From an uncultured Lachnospiraceae bacterium (GTDB lineage: Bacteria; Bacillota; Clostridia; Lachnospirales; Lachnospiraceae): 45,200 bases of DNA. Under the pieces are notes generated by a model that made no database searches, was not told the DNA's origin, and worked only from the letters and a program-made list of their open reading frames with translations. A program made the translations under genes and the position numbers. This document shows, one piece after another, positions 1 to 9,218 of this stretch (the stretch's first letter is position 1; every line of letters begins with the position of its first letter). The stretch lies in NCBI GenBank assembly GCA_910588845.1, contig CAJURU010000001.1:1-45200 (forward strand). The letters run 5' to 3'.

Positions 1-10
1 TTGAAATATC

Positions 11-304
11 TTGTCCGACAAAAGGAGCACTATTTATAATAGTTGTAAAGTGGTGATTATATTACTAATCATGGAAAATATCAGCGCTTTTGTCCCCGTT
101 TTCATTTTTGGCAGTCTTTTCAATATGATTCTTGGTAAAAACTTTTCCGTACTGCTGAAAGCCTATAAAGCGCTGCCGGTTATGCTGCTTGGGGATGTCT
201 TTCTTATGGCGGTTTATACAGGTCTTGTATGCGTTCGTAAAAAAGTTTCTAAGGTTTACATTGCAGAGCAATGTAAACACCATGAGGCTGTCGCACTAAC
301 ATAA
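11..304 (+). CDS. small hydrophobic membrane protein or C-terminal remnant
   Basis: I do not recognise the family. The ORF has two clear hydrophobic stretches (about residues 20-45 and 52-75) followed by a basic segment (VRKKVSK), as at the cytoplasmic edge of a membrane protein. A stop lies in frame at 2-4 and only TTG (11), GTG (50, 53) or ATG (71) starts are available. A Shine-Dalgarno-like aaaggagc lies at 20-27 but fits none of them well. The last residues are encoded by the palindrome at 254-278, so the natural C-terminus has probably been replaced by repeat sequence. It could be a genuine small protein or the tail of a broken transporter. Confidence 0.35.
   Translation: MSDKRSTIYNSCKVVIILLIMENISAFVPVFIFGSLFNMILGKNFSVLLKAYKALPVMLLGDVFLMAVYTGLVCVRKKVSKVYIAEQCKHHEAVALT
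254..278. repeat. perfect 11-bp inverted repeat, copy 1
   Basis: GTTTACATTGC, then AGA, then GCAATGTAAAC: an 11-bp perfect stem with a 3-base loop. An identical copy lies at 332-356. This copy sits inside the 3' end of the preceding ORF and supplies its last codons. There is no T-run after it, so it is not a canonical terminator. Confidence 0.85.
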
Positions 305-320
305 ATTATAAGCGTTAGAT

Positions 321-450
321 TCGCTCAAAAAGTTTACATTGCAGAGCAATGTAAACAACATGCACAAAAATTATCTGGGGAAGCTAGCTTCCCCAGATAA
401 TTTTTGTGCATTCTGTCTTCGCCGCATAAGCGGCAAGACCTTTTGAACGA
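321..450. repeat. three-armed palindromic structure containing a 50-bp perfect palindrome
   Basis: An outer stem (TCGCTCAAAA at 321-330 against TTTTGAACGA at 441-450, 9 of 10 paired) encloses three hairpins. Arm 1 (332-356) is the second copy of the 254-278 palindrome. Arm 2 (361-410) is a perfect palindrome with two 25-base halves and no spacer. Arm 3 (415-439) has a 10-bp stem with one bulged base and an ATAA loop. The single outer mismatch becomes a G-U pair if the minus strand is transcribed. The nesting suggests a folded RNA, or a DNA element that extrudes as a cruciform, rather than a simple terminator. I know no named family that matches. Confidence 0.7.
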
Positions 451-519
451 GTAAACAGATTCGTGCGATGGCCCCCCCTTTGGTACTATGCATATACAAA
501 ATGGGACACTCAAATTATA

Positions 520-915
520 TTACATATTATGAAACATATCATAAGAATCATAGTAGGAGGGAGATCCCATTTCCTCCATAATCTCTTCTATATAATTCAG
601 ATAGCCTTCCAAGCCGCCAAATTGTACAAACAGAGTGATAAGTCCGTAAATAAAGAACAGAATGCCAAAAATGATGGCGATAATGCCAAGGATTAAACCG
701 GCTTTGGCGTAGCCGCTCGTAGTCATTTCACCACCGCGTGAGAGCAGCGCTAAAATGATTGCCAGGGAGCCAAAGATAATCGCCGGATAGATGCAGCAGC
801 CCATGACCAGTCCGGCGATGGCCAGTACCAGAGAGGCAATCGCCATGCTGGCGGAGCGTTTTTCTATGTAGGATGTATTTGGTGTGTTTGGCATATGGTA
901 TTCGTTGTAGTCCAT
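520..915 (-). CDS. DUF4190-type small membrane protein
   Basis: The product has 131 residues. A polar N-terminus rich in Asn, Tyr and Pro is followed by two adjacent hydrophobic segments (about residues 22-60, with a Gly-rich VLAIAGLVMGCC core, and about 68-98). This is the usual arrangement of DUF4190/DUF4064-like proteins of Firmicutes. The C-terminus is acidic and Tyr/Met-rich. The ATG at 915 is preceded on the minus strand by AAAGGGGGA, a good ribosome binding site, and by a plausible promoter at 955-983. The biochemical role of this family is unknown. It is divergently transcribed from tex. Confidence 0.75.
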   Translation of the reverse strand: MDYNEYHMPNTPNTSYIEKRSASMAIASLVLAIAGLVMGCCIYPAIIFGSLAIILALLSRGGEMTTSGYAKAGLILGIIAIIFGILFFIYGLITLFVQFGGLEGYLNYIEEIMEEMGSPSYYDSYDMFHNM

Positions 916-954
916 AGGAAAATCCCCCTTTGCTTTTTGATACTATTTCAATCT

Positions 955-983
955 ATTGTAGCATTTTAAAGGGAAAAATACAA
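955..983 (-). promoter_or_regulatory. promoter of the DUF4190 gene
   Basis: On the minus strand TTGTAT is followed by a 17-base spacer and TACAAT, a near-consensus housekeeping promoter about 40 bases upstream of the start codon. Confidence 0.55.
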
Positions 984-995
984 ATTAATATATGA

Positions 996-1025
996 TTGCC
1001 GTAGATTGGGGAGATGTGCTATAAT
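996..1025 (+). promoter_or_regulatory. probable tex promoter
   Basis: A perfect TATAAT at 1020-1025 is preceded at 18 bases by a weak -35 (TTGCCG). It lies 75 bases before the tex ATG and back to back with the DUF4190 promoter. Confidence 0.4.
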
Positions 1026-1100
1026 TCTATCATATGTTTCCCAAGGTTGGGAAAGATTTAATGAGCTGTTTGACAGCGTGGAGTGATTAAGGAGAAAGTA

Positions 1101-3242
1101 ATGGACATTATCGCACAATTAGCAAAGGAATTGAATATTAAGACACAGCAGGCGCAGGCCGCAGTGCAGTTGATTGATGAGGGGAACACGATTCCCTTTA
1201 TTTCCAGATACCGCAAAGAGGCGACCGGCGCTTTAAATGACGAGGTATTGCGTAACCTCTTTGAGCGGCTTACATATTTGCGGAATCTGGAAGAGAAAAA
1301 AGAACAGGTGCTTGCGAGCATTGAAGAGCAGGGCAAGCTGACGGAGGAATTGAAGCAGCAGATTTTGGCGGCGGAAACATTGGTGGCAGTGGAGGACCTT
1401 TACCGCCCTTACCGTCCCAAACGGCGGACGCGCGCGACGATTGCCAAGGAAAAGGGATTGGAGCCTTTGGCAAACATTATTTTGCTGCAGATGACGGACA
1501 AGCCGTTGGAACAGGCGGCAGAGAGCTTCTTGAACCCAGAGAAGGAAGTGAATACCGTACAGGACGCCATTGCAGGGGCCATGGATATTCTGGCGGAGGC
1601 AATCTCTGACGAGGCGGATTACCGCAAATACATCCGCGACCTCACGATGCGCGTGGGCAAGATTGTCTCGGTGGCAAAAGACCCCGAGGCGGAGTCTGTC
1701 TATGAGATGTATTATGAATTTGAGGAGGGCCTGGCAAAACTCGCCGGGCACCGTATTCTTGCATTAAACCGCGGAGAAGCGGAAAAAGTGCTGACCGTGA
1801 AGGTGGAGGCGCCCACAGAACAGATTTTGCAGTATTTGGCAAAGAAGACGATTATACGGGAGAATCCCCATACTTCTGAGGTTCTTCGTCAAGTGATAGA
1901 GGACAGTTATAAACGTCTGATTGCCCCGGCGATTGAGCGTGAAATTCGCAATGAGCTGACAGAGCGCGCCGAGGATGGTGCGATTAAGGTATTTGGCAAG
2001 AATTTGCAGCAGCTTTTGATGCAGCCGCCGATTGCCGGAAAAGTTGTGCTTGGCTGGGACCCCGCGTTCCGTACCGGATGTAAGCTGGCGGTGGTCGATT
2101 CTACAGGTAAGGTGTTAGATACCACAGTCATCTATCCGACCGCGCCCCAGAACAAGGTGGAACAGTCCAAGGCGGTACTCAAAAAGTTGATTCAGAAATA
2201 CGATATTTCCCTGATTTCTGTGGGTAACGGCACGGCTTCCCGCGAATCCGAGATGATTATTGTAGATCTGTTAAAGGAAATCCCTCAGCCGGTGCAATAT
2301 ATCATTGTGAATGAGGCAGGAGCTTCCGTGTATTCGGCGAGCAAACTCGCCACAGAGGAATTTCCCAATTTTGATGTGGGGCAGAGGAGCGCGGCTTCCA
2401 TTGCCAGAAGGCTTCAAGACCCGCTGGCTGAACTTGTAAAGATTGACCCCAAGTCCATCGGCGTGGGGCAGTATCAACATGATATGAATCAGAAGAAATT
2501 GAGCGGCGCCTTAAATGGCGTAGTGGAAGACTGCGTCAATAAAGTGGGCGTAGATCTGAACACGGCTTCTGCATCGTTATTGGAGTACATATCGGGTATC
2601 AGCAAAGCCATTGCCAAAAATATTGTCGCATACCGTGAGGAGAACGGCAGATTTCTCACACGCGCACAGCTTTTGAAGGTGGCGAAATTGGGACCGAAAG
2701 CGTACGAGCAATGCGCAGGTTTTATGCGTATCAGCGATGGCAAGAACCCCCTGGACGGCACCAGCGTCCACCCGGAGAGCTACGATGCAGCTAAGAAATT
2801 GTTGGAAAGGCTGGGGTTTGCGCCCGAAGATATACGCGGCGGCAAATTGTCCGGTATTTCTAAGAAGATTTCAGATTATAAGAAGTTAGCGGAGGAACTT
2901 AAAGTGGGCGAGCTGACATTGCAGGATATTGTCAAGGAATTGGAAAAACCGGCGCGCGACCCCAGGGATGAGATGCCAAAGCCCATTCTGCGCACCGACG
3001 TATTGGAGATGAAAGATTTAACGCCGGGTATGATTCTGAAAGGCACGGTGCGCAATGTCATTGATTTTGGCGCATTTGTGGATATCGGCGTTCATCAGGA
3101 CGGTTTGGTGCACGTTTCCCAGATGACAGAACGCTACATTAAGCATCCCCTGGAGGCGGTCAGCGTAGGCGATATCGTGGAAGTCAAGGTAATGAGCGTG
3201 GATTTGAAGAAGAAACGAATTCAGTTGACAATGAAGCTGTAG
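1101..3242 (+). CDS. tex: Tex-family S1 RNA-binding transcription accessory protein
   Basis: The 713-residue product is full length for Tex, a cytoplasmic nucleic-acid-binding protein linked to transcription and stress tolerance. The N-terminal helical part begins MDIIAQLAKELNIKTQQ. A YqgF-like RNase H fold core follows (LGWDPAFRTGCKLAVVD near residue 320), then helix-hairpin-helix repeats (SISKAIAKNIVAYREENGRF region near residue 500) and a C-terminal S1 domain from about 642 (GTVRNVIDFGAFVDIG). The ATG at 1101 is preferred because AAGGAG lies at 1089-1094. An upstream in-frame GTG at 1083 precedes that site and would add six residues. The gene appears monocistronic. Confidence 0.95.
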   Translation: MDIIAQLAKELNIKTQQAQAAVQLIDEGNTIPFISRYRKEATGALNDEVLRNLFERLTYLRNLEEKKEQVLASIEEQGKLTEELKQQILAAETLVAVEDLYRPYRPKRRTRATIAKEKGLEPLANIILLQMTDKPLEQAAESFLNPEKEVNTVQDAIAGAMDILAEAISDEADYRKYIRDLTMRVGKIVSVAKDPEAESVYEMYYEFEEGLAKLAGHRILALNRGEAEKVLTVKVEAPTEQILQYLAKKTIIRENPHTSEVLRQVIEDSYKRLIAPAIEREIRNELTERAEDGAIKVFGKNLQQLLMQPPIAGKVVLGWDPAFRTGCKLAVVDSTGKVLDTTVIYPTAPQNKVEQSKAVLKKLIQKYDISLISVGNGTASRESEMIIVDLLKEIPQPVQYIIVNEAGASVYSASKLATEEFPNFDVGQRSAASIARRLQDPLAELVKIDPKSIGVGQYQHDMNQKKLSGALNGVVEDCVNKVGVDLNTASASLLEYISGISKAIAKNIVAYREENGRFLTRAQLLKVAKLGPKAYEQCAGFMRISDGKNPLDGTSVHPESYDAAKKLLERLGFAPEDIRGGKLSGISKKISDYKKLAEELKVGELTLQDIVKELEKPARDPRDEMPKPILRTDVLEMKDLTPGMILKGTVRNVIDFGAFVDIGVHQDGLVHVSQMTERYIKHPLEAVSVGDIVEVKVMSVDLKKKRIQLTMKL

Positions 3243-3403
3243 TACGGATGCGTCTAGCAATAGTTTGTATTTTTCGGAAATAATTTAAGACATTTTTGTG
3301 AAAAAAAGACAAATTAATAACAAATATTACATAGGAAATAGTGAAATCCTCCTTTATAATAGTCTTATATTGGTAAATAAGGCTTAAAAGGGAGGGTTTT
3401 TGC

Positions 3404-4727
3404 ATGAAGAAATGGAAACAACGTCTGGCGGCGTTGCTTACGGCTGCTATGTTCGTTACGATGCTGCCAGCGCCGGTGTCTGCAGCGGCGGGGATGGACA
3501 AAGAAGTGGCGGGAGAGCAAGGGGAACCGGCAGCCGCAGGCACACAAATGGAGCTATTGACCTCTTTTGACTTTAACCGGGAAGCGGAAAATGGCAAATT
3601 TTCAGGGAATGGCGCGGAAGCTTCCGTAGTGGGCGTTGTTACGCTGCAAGAGCGGGATGCAGTGAACGGCAAGGCGCTGTATTTGGATGGCTCGAAAAGT
3701 TATCTTGATATCAAGAAACCTTGCTTCTGATTTGGGTACCACCGGGGTGCGTGATCCGTTTATCACGCGCAATCCACAGACGGGTAAATTTTATATTATT
3801 GGCACGGACTTACGCGTGTTTGGTGCGTAGAAGGCCCGGCAGTCTTTAAAGACCACAGCCGGGACAATCGCTGGTATCTGTTTGTAGACGACCTTCCAAG
3901 CCCGGGGTATCAACCGATGATTTCCAGTGATTTAGACAAGGGTTGGGATTATCTGGACAGCAAAGATTATTTCTTGACGAAATTTACGAAGCGACCAGGG
4001 AATTGTAGAGGGACCGTATCTCTTTGCATATGGCGATAAGGTATATATCAGCTATTCGGGAGCTGCCGTAGATAAATATTATTGTCTGGGACTGATGATG
4101 GCGGATAAGCATAGCAACCTGATGGAACCGGCAAGCTGGACGCAGGTGCCCTATCCGGTGCTCTCTTCTTATGATACTTACGAAGGAACTATCGGCAAAG
4201 CAGCGCATGTGGGAGGCGGACACAATTCTGTAGTTTTGGATGAGTATGGAAATCTTGCCCTGGTGTACCATGCAAGGCCATATCCAGACCCCCATGCCGG
4301 GATGGACGGAGCCGGAGGGCTGTTTGATCCTTGTAGGCATACCGTGGTAAAAAGCGTCAATGTTGCGTATGACGGTACGCTGGTATTTAACATGTCGGCG
4401 GAGGAAGAGCTGGATCCGCAGTATAAGAATGTCACGGCGACGATTCGGGTAACAGGCACACAAATAAAACCGAATCCAGACCCTATTCCCACCAAGCCGG
4501 TGCGGGTGAAGAAGATAAAACTCAATAAGACGAAGCTTGTGCTTGGCGTCAAGGATGAATTTGCTTTGAAAGCAACCGTAACGCCAAAGAATGCCGCCAA
4601 GAAAAAAGTATCATGGAAATCCAGCAGCCGCAGGATTGCCACGGTTACGTCTAAAGGCGTGGTGAAAGGCAAGAAGAAATGGCAAGAAAGCGAAGGTTGT
4701 AATCACCGTAAAGAAATAGTATCATAA
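3404..4727 (+). pseudogene. decayed secreted GH43-type arabinan-degrading enzyme
   Basis: The first 108 codons encode a signal peptide (MKKWKQRLAALLTAAMF...AAAG) and the start of a LamG-like domain, ending at 3730. Frame 3 continues with a GH43 blade start (GVRDPFITRNPQTGKFYIIG) until TAG at 3828. The other frame then reads GPAVFKDHSRDNRWYLFVDD, and a further shift near 4000 gives VEGPYLFAYGDKVYISYSGA and a second propeller end (GGGHNSVVLDEYGNLALVYH). The segment between the GTDLRVFG and EGPAVF motifs is missing, as is most of the second propeller. A Big_2 domain follows from about 4500, and one extra A near 4678 throws its last strand out of frame. At least three shifts and two deletions make this non-functional. 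Its parent resembled the intact downstream gene. Confidence 0.85.
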
Positions 4728-4734
4728 AACTACA

Positions 4735-4767
4735 GGCTGCTGCGCCAGAAATCACTGGACAGCAGCC
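4735..4767 (+). repeat. intergenic hairpin after the GH43 pseudogene
   Basis: GGCTGCTG pairs with CAGCAGCC, with an inner CCAG/CTGG stem. No T-run follows, so it is not a standard intrinsic terminator. It lies just upstream of the ribosome binding site of the intact GH43 gene and may be a decayed terminator or an mRNA-stability hairpin. Confidence 0.5.
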
Positions 4768-4816
4768 GCGCGTTACAAAGTTAAGTTTGTGGAAGGGAAG
4801 AAAGGAGAGACGTGAC

Positions 4817-7800
4817 ATGCAAAGATTCAGCAACAAAAAAGGCAGGCTGGCAGCATGTTTGTTGGCGGTGGTCCTGGCAGTGACCGGGATACCCACAGCA
4901 GGCATACATGCGCAGGCAGCGGAGGGTGCGCCGGAGAGCGGCAATCTTCTGGCAAGATATCCATTGCAGGAAGATGCCAATGACATTTCCGGCAATAACA
5001 AGCACGGAGAAGCGCACGGAAACGTAGCTTACAATGACGGTTTGGTACTTTCCGGCGGGAAGAAAACGAGTGCGGCCGACGCGCCCTATGTAACTCTGCC
5101 GGGCGAGTTGTTTATGGGTAAAGAGAAGCTGACAATCTCCGTGTGGATTAAAAACGCATCGGATAAAGGCAATTATGCGGCGCTGTTTTTTGGCACCGCG
5201 CCCCAGGCAAATAATATGCCGCTCAATTACTGGCTGTTTAATCCTATCAATCCGGACAGCCGCTTTAAATCAGTTTTTACCAATAGCGATAATTCGGATG
5301 CGCCTTATAGCAGCGAGGCCGGCGTGACTGCTGGGGACACGGCGCAGTATAAGAATAAGTGGGCGCATTACACCACGGTTCTCACTGAGGATTCGATCAC
5401 CGGTTATATCAATGGCGTACAGATTGGGACTGCCTCTAAGACAAAGAAAGTCGCGGATTTCAAATCTGAAATCCAGGCTTATATTGGAAGGTCCAATTAC
5501 GTGGAGGACAATACATACGGCGGTTCATTCCGCGACCTGAAAATCTACGAGGGAGCAATGACGGCAAATCAGGTGCAGGAGCAGTATTTTGATACGGAAT
5601 ATATCAGCCCACAGATGCAGGAATCGCTGCTGCCATCCATTGCAGATCAGCTCTCCTTAGAGGGTCAGATGGAAAACGGCGTTATCATGGAGGCAAAAAA
5701 GTTAGAGCTTCCCGGGGAGAGCTATGGAGCGACGATTACCTGGTCTTCCGATAAGGAAGCTGTGATTTCGGGAGACGGGCAGGTGACCTTGCCGGCACAG
5801 CAGGAAACGGTTACTTTGACGGCGTCTTTGCAATTAGGAAATGCCAAGGAAAGCAGGACGTTTGTAATTACCGTTGTGCCGGCGGACAGCAGGCTTGCGT
5901 TTGTCAAAGAAAATTTACAAGTTCCTTATGTATTGGACAATGGCGCGGCTTTGCCGACAAACGTATCGGGAATTTCTATTTCCTGGAGCGGCAGCAGCGC
6001 CGTAAAGAGCGACGGCAGCATTGCCGCAGATTTTAAGGGCAAACAGGAGTATCAGTTAATGGCAACGCTTTCTGACGGCAGTAAGAGCGAGCAAAAAACG
6101 TTCCGCGGCTGGCTGTTAGGCGCAGACGCCGGATATGTTGCCAGTTATACACGCACGCCGTCCGGGGATTGTGTGGACAAATTGGCACGCAGTATGTTCC
6201 TTGCTTACAGTGAGAACGGCAGAGACGGATTTACAGCCTTGCATGACGATTACGGCGTGTTGTTTATGCGTGCGGAGAGTAAGGATAACGAGCAGCTTGT
6301 ACCCAAGGGATTGAAAGACCCCTATTTATTCTATACGAAGGACGATAATTTCGGCGTGGCGGCAGTGCGCACAGAGGAGAAAGGCGGGCAGGACGCGACA
6401 AAGGCGTCTTCTGTGATGTTCTATACAACAAAAGACTTTGTCGACTATGACGAAGTGGGATTTGTGGATTTAAAAACGGATTTGGCGGTCTGTGAGCCGG
6501 TCTGCGAGTATGATTCTGCGATAGACAGTTACCGTCTTACCTGGAATGACGGCGCAGGAAATTATTACCAGAATACCTTATCTCAAGTAAGCGCGTCCGC
6601 GCAGGTTTCGCAGCCGGTGAAAGTGCCGGCGGCATCAATTCGCACAGCAGAATTAGGGCTGACTGGCGCCAAGCAGGGAAATCTTCTGCCATTAGAAAAT
6701 GCCAAGGGCATGAAATTAAAGAATAAATTATCGAAACTTGTCAATACGGGGATGGAAGTACCGACCACGGTGAAAGCAACCTCCGCCGAAGATATGCAGG
6801 CAATTCGCGCTATTGCGCGTTACAATGACGGTTCCATAGCTTCTAAGAGCGTGGAGTGGGACGTGTCGAAGGTTGATTTCTCGAAACCTGGCGCCTACAC
6901 GGCGACAGGTACGGTAACGCAGCCGACCTTCAACAACAGCCAGGCCTTGTTCCATGCCCGGCCGGACCCTCAAATGGTAAAATACAATGGCAAATTCTAT
7001 TTTATTTCCACGGATGAGAATGGGCAGGGGAAAATTTATATCCGTCAGAGCGATACGCTGGAAGGGATTAAAAATTCTTCGGAAACGCTTCTGTTAGATG
7101 GAAATTCATTTCCACAATTATTTAAAACTTGTCTGTGGGCGCCGGAGCTGCATGTCATAGAAGGAAAGCTGTATATCTTTTTTGCAGGCAGCCTTACCAA
7201 TTGGAGCGGTGTGCAGTCCCATGTTATGCAGTTAAAAGAGGGCGGAGACCCTATGGTAACGGCAGATTGGGAGACGCCTATCCGCGTACAGGATATGGAT
7301 GGAAACAACCTGTATGATACAGACACGCAGGGAATTACCCTGGATATGACGTATTTCCAGGTGGGAGAACAGGGATATGTGGCCTGGGCGCAGCGTCAGC
7401 TTCATCCGGTAGACACGGGCTCCTGGCTGTATATTGCAACGGTCGATAAAGAAAGGCCCTGGCAGCTTACCAGCGAGCGCACGGCATTTTGTAAGCCGGA
7501 TTATGGCTGGGACAATAACAATACCTTTGTTGTGGAGGCGCCGTTTACGATTCAAAAGGATGGTAAGATTTATCTCACGTTTTCGGGCGGGGCTACCGAC
7601 CATACTTATTGTATCGGTCTGATGACAGCTTCGGCGGACAGCAATTTACTGGATGCGTCTTCCTGGAGAAAACGTAATGCTCCGATCCTCACTTCCTGGT
7701 CTGTGCCGGGACAGTATGGTCCCGGGCATAATGCTTATATCGTAGATGATGATGGCGTGATGTACAATATTTATCATGCGAAATGGGGAAGGAGCGCGAC

Positions 7801-8959
7801 CAGAAGCGCCAGCATCCGCCGGGTGCATTTTGATATTGATGGCGAGCCGGTATTGGATGTGGTGGAAGAACGCGATTTGCTTGAACAGTACAAATCAGTA
7901 ACCACCCAGGTAAATGTGCAAGGAGCCTCCTATAATCCCAAGGAGGATTTAAAGGAACAGAATAAAGTTTACACAGATTTAAAGAATAAAACCGGGCAGA
8001 GCTTGACTTCTGATGCGGATTGGAAAGAGTTCTGCGACAGTCTTGCCCAAGCGGAAGAACTGTTGAAACAGGCAAATGCGCCGCAAGTACAGGTGATGGC
8101 TGCGCTCAACCGTTTGGAGGCTGCGGCGGCAAAGCTTTGCTATATTGCCAAGCTGGAGATTCTTGCCAAGCCCACGAAGTTATCTTATAAGCTGGGAGAG
8201 GCTTTGAACCTTGCCGGACTGAAACTGGAGGCTGTGGACAACAAAGGCGGCAGGTATGCGCTTGACGTCAAAGACTGTACAGTCAGCGGCTTTCGTGGAA
8301 GTGTAGCGGGAACGCAGAAAGTTACTGTGTCGTACCAGGGCGGCAAGGCGGAATTTACGGTCACTGTCTCCGGTGCAAGTACGCCCAGAAAGCCGGGCGC
8401 TACATCTATCACAAAGAAGAGCGCTGTGTACAATGCCGTTACGTTGCAATGGAAGAAAATTAGCGGGGCAAGCGGTTACGACATTTACCGTGCGGATTCT
8501 AAGAAAGGAAAGTTCAAGAAGGTTAAAACGATTACCAATCCGAAAACCGTGACCTACAAGGACGGCAAGCTGTCATTTAATAAGACTTACTATTATAAAA
8601 TCAAAGTTTATGCTAAATCCGGCAACAAGAAAGTGGAATCCGCATTCTCGAAGACGACGTCGGCGAAGACTGCGCTGGCTGCGCCGGCAAAAGTTTCTCT
8701 CAAGAAGAAGGGAAAAACGAAGCTTAACATCGGATGGAAGAAAGTTGCCGGGGCGAGCGGCTATAAAGTCCAGTATTCCCTGAAGAAGAAATCTGGCTTC
8801 AAGACGATCACGATTAAGAAAGCCAAGACCGCAAGTTATACGAAGTCCGGGCTGAAAAAAGGCAAAACTTATTATGTGAGAGTATGCGCTTATCGCACAG
8901 TCAAAGGCAAGAAGGTTGCCGGCAAATGGAGTAAGGTAGTTTCCAAGAAACTGAAATAA
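4817..8959 (+). CDS. large secreted GH43-family glycosidase with Ig and Fn3-like tail
   Basis: The 1380-residue product is probably an exported arabinan- or arabinoxylan-acting enzyme. Domains in order: signal peptide to about residue 35; LamG/concanavalin-like domain about 45-260; two atrophied Ig-like domains about 265-430; a first GH43-like propeller segment about 440-600; a fuller GH43 propeller from about 710. The latter has RPDPQ (candidate base Asp), TDTQGITLD (about 835), VVEAPF (candidate acid Glu, about 906) and GPGHNAY. Next come a FIVAR-like helical segment (about 1045-1100), a Big_3 domain (about 1110-1190) and two Lys-rich Fn3-like repeats to the end. No sortase signal is present, so the basic tail may bind the cell wall. 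The ATG at 4817 follows AAGGAGAG and is preferred over the upstream ATG at 4787. Exact substrate is not readable from sequence. Confidence 0.85.
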   Translation: MQRFSNKKGRLAACLLAVVLAVTGIPTAGIHAQAAEGAPESGNLLARYPLQEDANDISGNNKHGEAHGNVAYNDGLVLSGGKKTSAADAPYVTLPGELFMGKEKLTISVWIKNASDKGNYAALFFGTAPQANNMPLNYWLFNPINPDSRFKSVFTNSDNSDAPYSSEAGVTAGDTAQYKNKWAHYTTVLTEDSITGYINGVQIGTASKTKKVADFKSEIQAYIGRSNYVEDNTYGGSFRDLKIYEGAMTANQVQEQYFDTEYISPQMQESLLPSIADQLSLEGQMENGVIMEAKKLELPGESYGATITWSSDKEAVISGDGQVTLPAQQETVTLTASLQLGNAKESRTFVITVVPADSRLAFVKENLQVPYVLDNGAALPTNVSGISISWSGSSAVKSDGSIAADFKGKQEYQLMATLSDGSKSEQKTFRGWLLGADAGYVASYTRTPSGDCVDKLARSMFLAYSENGRDGFTALHDDYGVLFMRAESKDNEQLVPKGLKDPYLFYTKDDNFGVAAVRTEEKGGQDATKASSVMFYTTKDFVDYDEVGFVDLKTDLAVCEPVCEYDSAIDSYRLTWNDGAGNYYQNTLSQVSASAQVSQPVKVPAASIRTAELGLTGAKQGNLLPLENAKGMKLKNKLSKLVNTGMEVPTTVKATSAEDMQAIRAIARYNDGSIASKSVEWDVSKVDFSKPGAYTATGTVTQPTFNNSQALFHARPDPQMVKYNGKFYFISTDENGQGKIYIRQSDTLEGIKNSSETLLLDGNSFPQLFKTCLWAPELHVIEGKLYIFFAGSLTNWSGVQSHVMQLKEGGDPMVTADWETPIRVQDMDGNNLYDTDTQGITLDMTYFQVGEQGYVAWAQRQLHPVDTGSWLYIATVDKERPWQLTSERTAFCKPDYGWDNNNTFVVEAPFTIQKDGKIYLTFSGGATDHTYCIGLMTASADSNLLDASSWRKRNAPILTSWSVPGQYGPGHNAYIVDDDGVMYNIYHAKWGRSATRSASIRRVHFDIDGEPVLDVVEERDLLEQYKSVTTQVNVQGASYNPKEDLKEQNKVYTDLKNKTGQSLTSDADWKEFCDSLAQAEELLKQANAPQVQVMAALNRLEAAAAKLCYIAKLEILAKPTKLSYKLGEALNLAGLKLEAVDNKGGRYALDVKDCTVSGFRGSVAGTQKVTVSYQGGKAEFTVTVSGASTPRKPGATSITKKSAVYNAVTLQWKKISGASGYDIYRADSKKGKFKKVKTITNPKTVTYKDGKLSFNKTYYYKIKVYAKSGNKKVESAFSKTTSAKTALAAPAKVSLKKKGKTKLNIGWKKVAGASGYKVQYSLKKKSGFKTITIKKAKTASYTKSGLKKGKTYYVRVCAYRTVKGKKVAGKWSKVVSKKLK

Positions 8960-9001
8960 ACGGATTCACATTAAAAAGTAAGTGTTAGAATGAAATATAG
9001 G

Positions 9002-9056
9002 CAGGCTATGCAATTCGCCGGGAAACATTTTCCAGGATCTTGCATAGCCTGTTTTT
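9002..9056 (+). terminator. intrinsic terminator of the GH43 gene
   Basis: CAGGCTATGCAA (9002-9013) pairs perfectly with TTGCATAGCCTG (9040-9051), followed by TTTTT. It lies about 40 bases after the GH43 stop codon. Confidence 0.85.
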
Positions 9057-9075
9057 ATCTTCTTATAGGAAAGAC

Positions 9076-9200
9076 CTTGCCGCGCTAAAGCGTGCAAACC
9101 CACTTTGCTATTTGCGGTAAGATACTATTCATGGTAAAATATTTTACGCGCCGAAGCGCGCATAGGCGGCCATGTCATTGCGAAGCAATTCATGGCTATG
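9076..9200. repeat. cluster of short palindromes with GAA-type loops
   Basis: CTTGCCGC (9076-9083) pairs with GCGGTAAG (9114-9121, one G-U pair) around a small GCAAA/TTTGC hairpin (9094-9108). Next are the perfect palindrome GTAAAATATTTTAC (9134-9147) and a CGCGC/GCGCG hairpin with CGAA loop (9147-9160). Last is a two-tier hairpin at 9161-9200: CATA/TATG, GCCATG/CATGGC and ATTGC-GAA-GCAAT. The cluster ends about 20 bases before the start of the truncated kinase ORF. It resembles the multi-arm structure at 321-450 in design but not in sequence. Confidence 0.6.
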
Positions 9201-9218
9201 GCGGGAGGGAAACAGACA

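Noticed and set aside
4735..4767. Intrinsic terminator after the GH43 pseudogene
   Set aside because: The hairpin is good but no T-run follows, so it is listed as a hairpin only.
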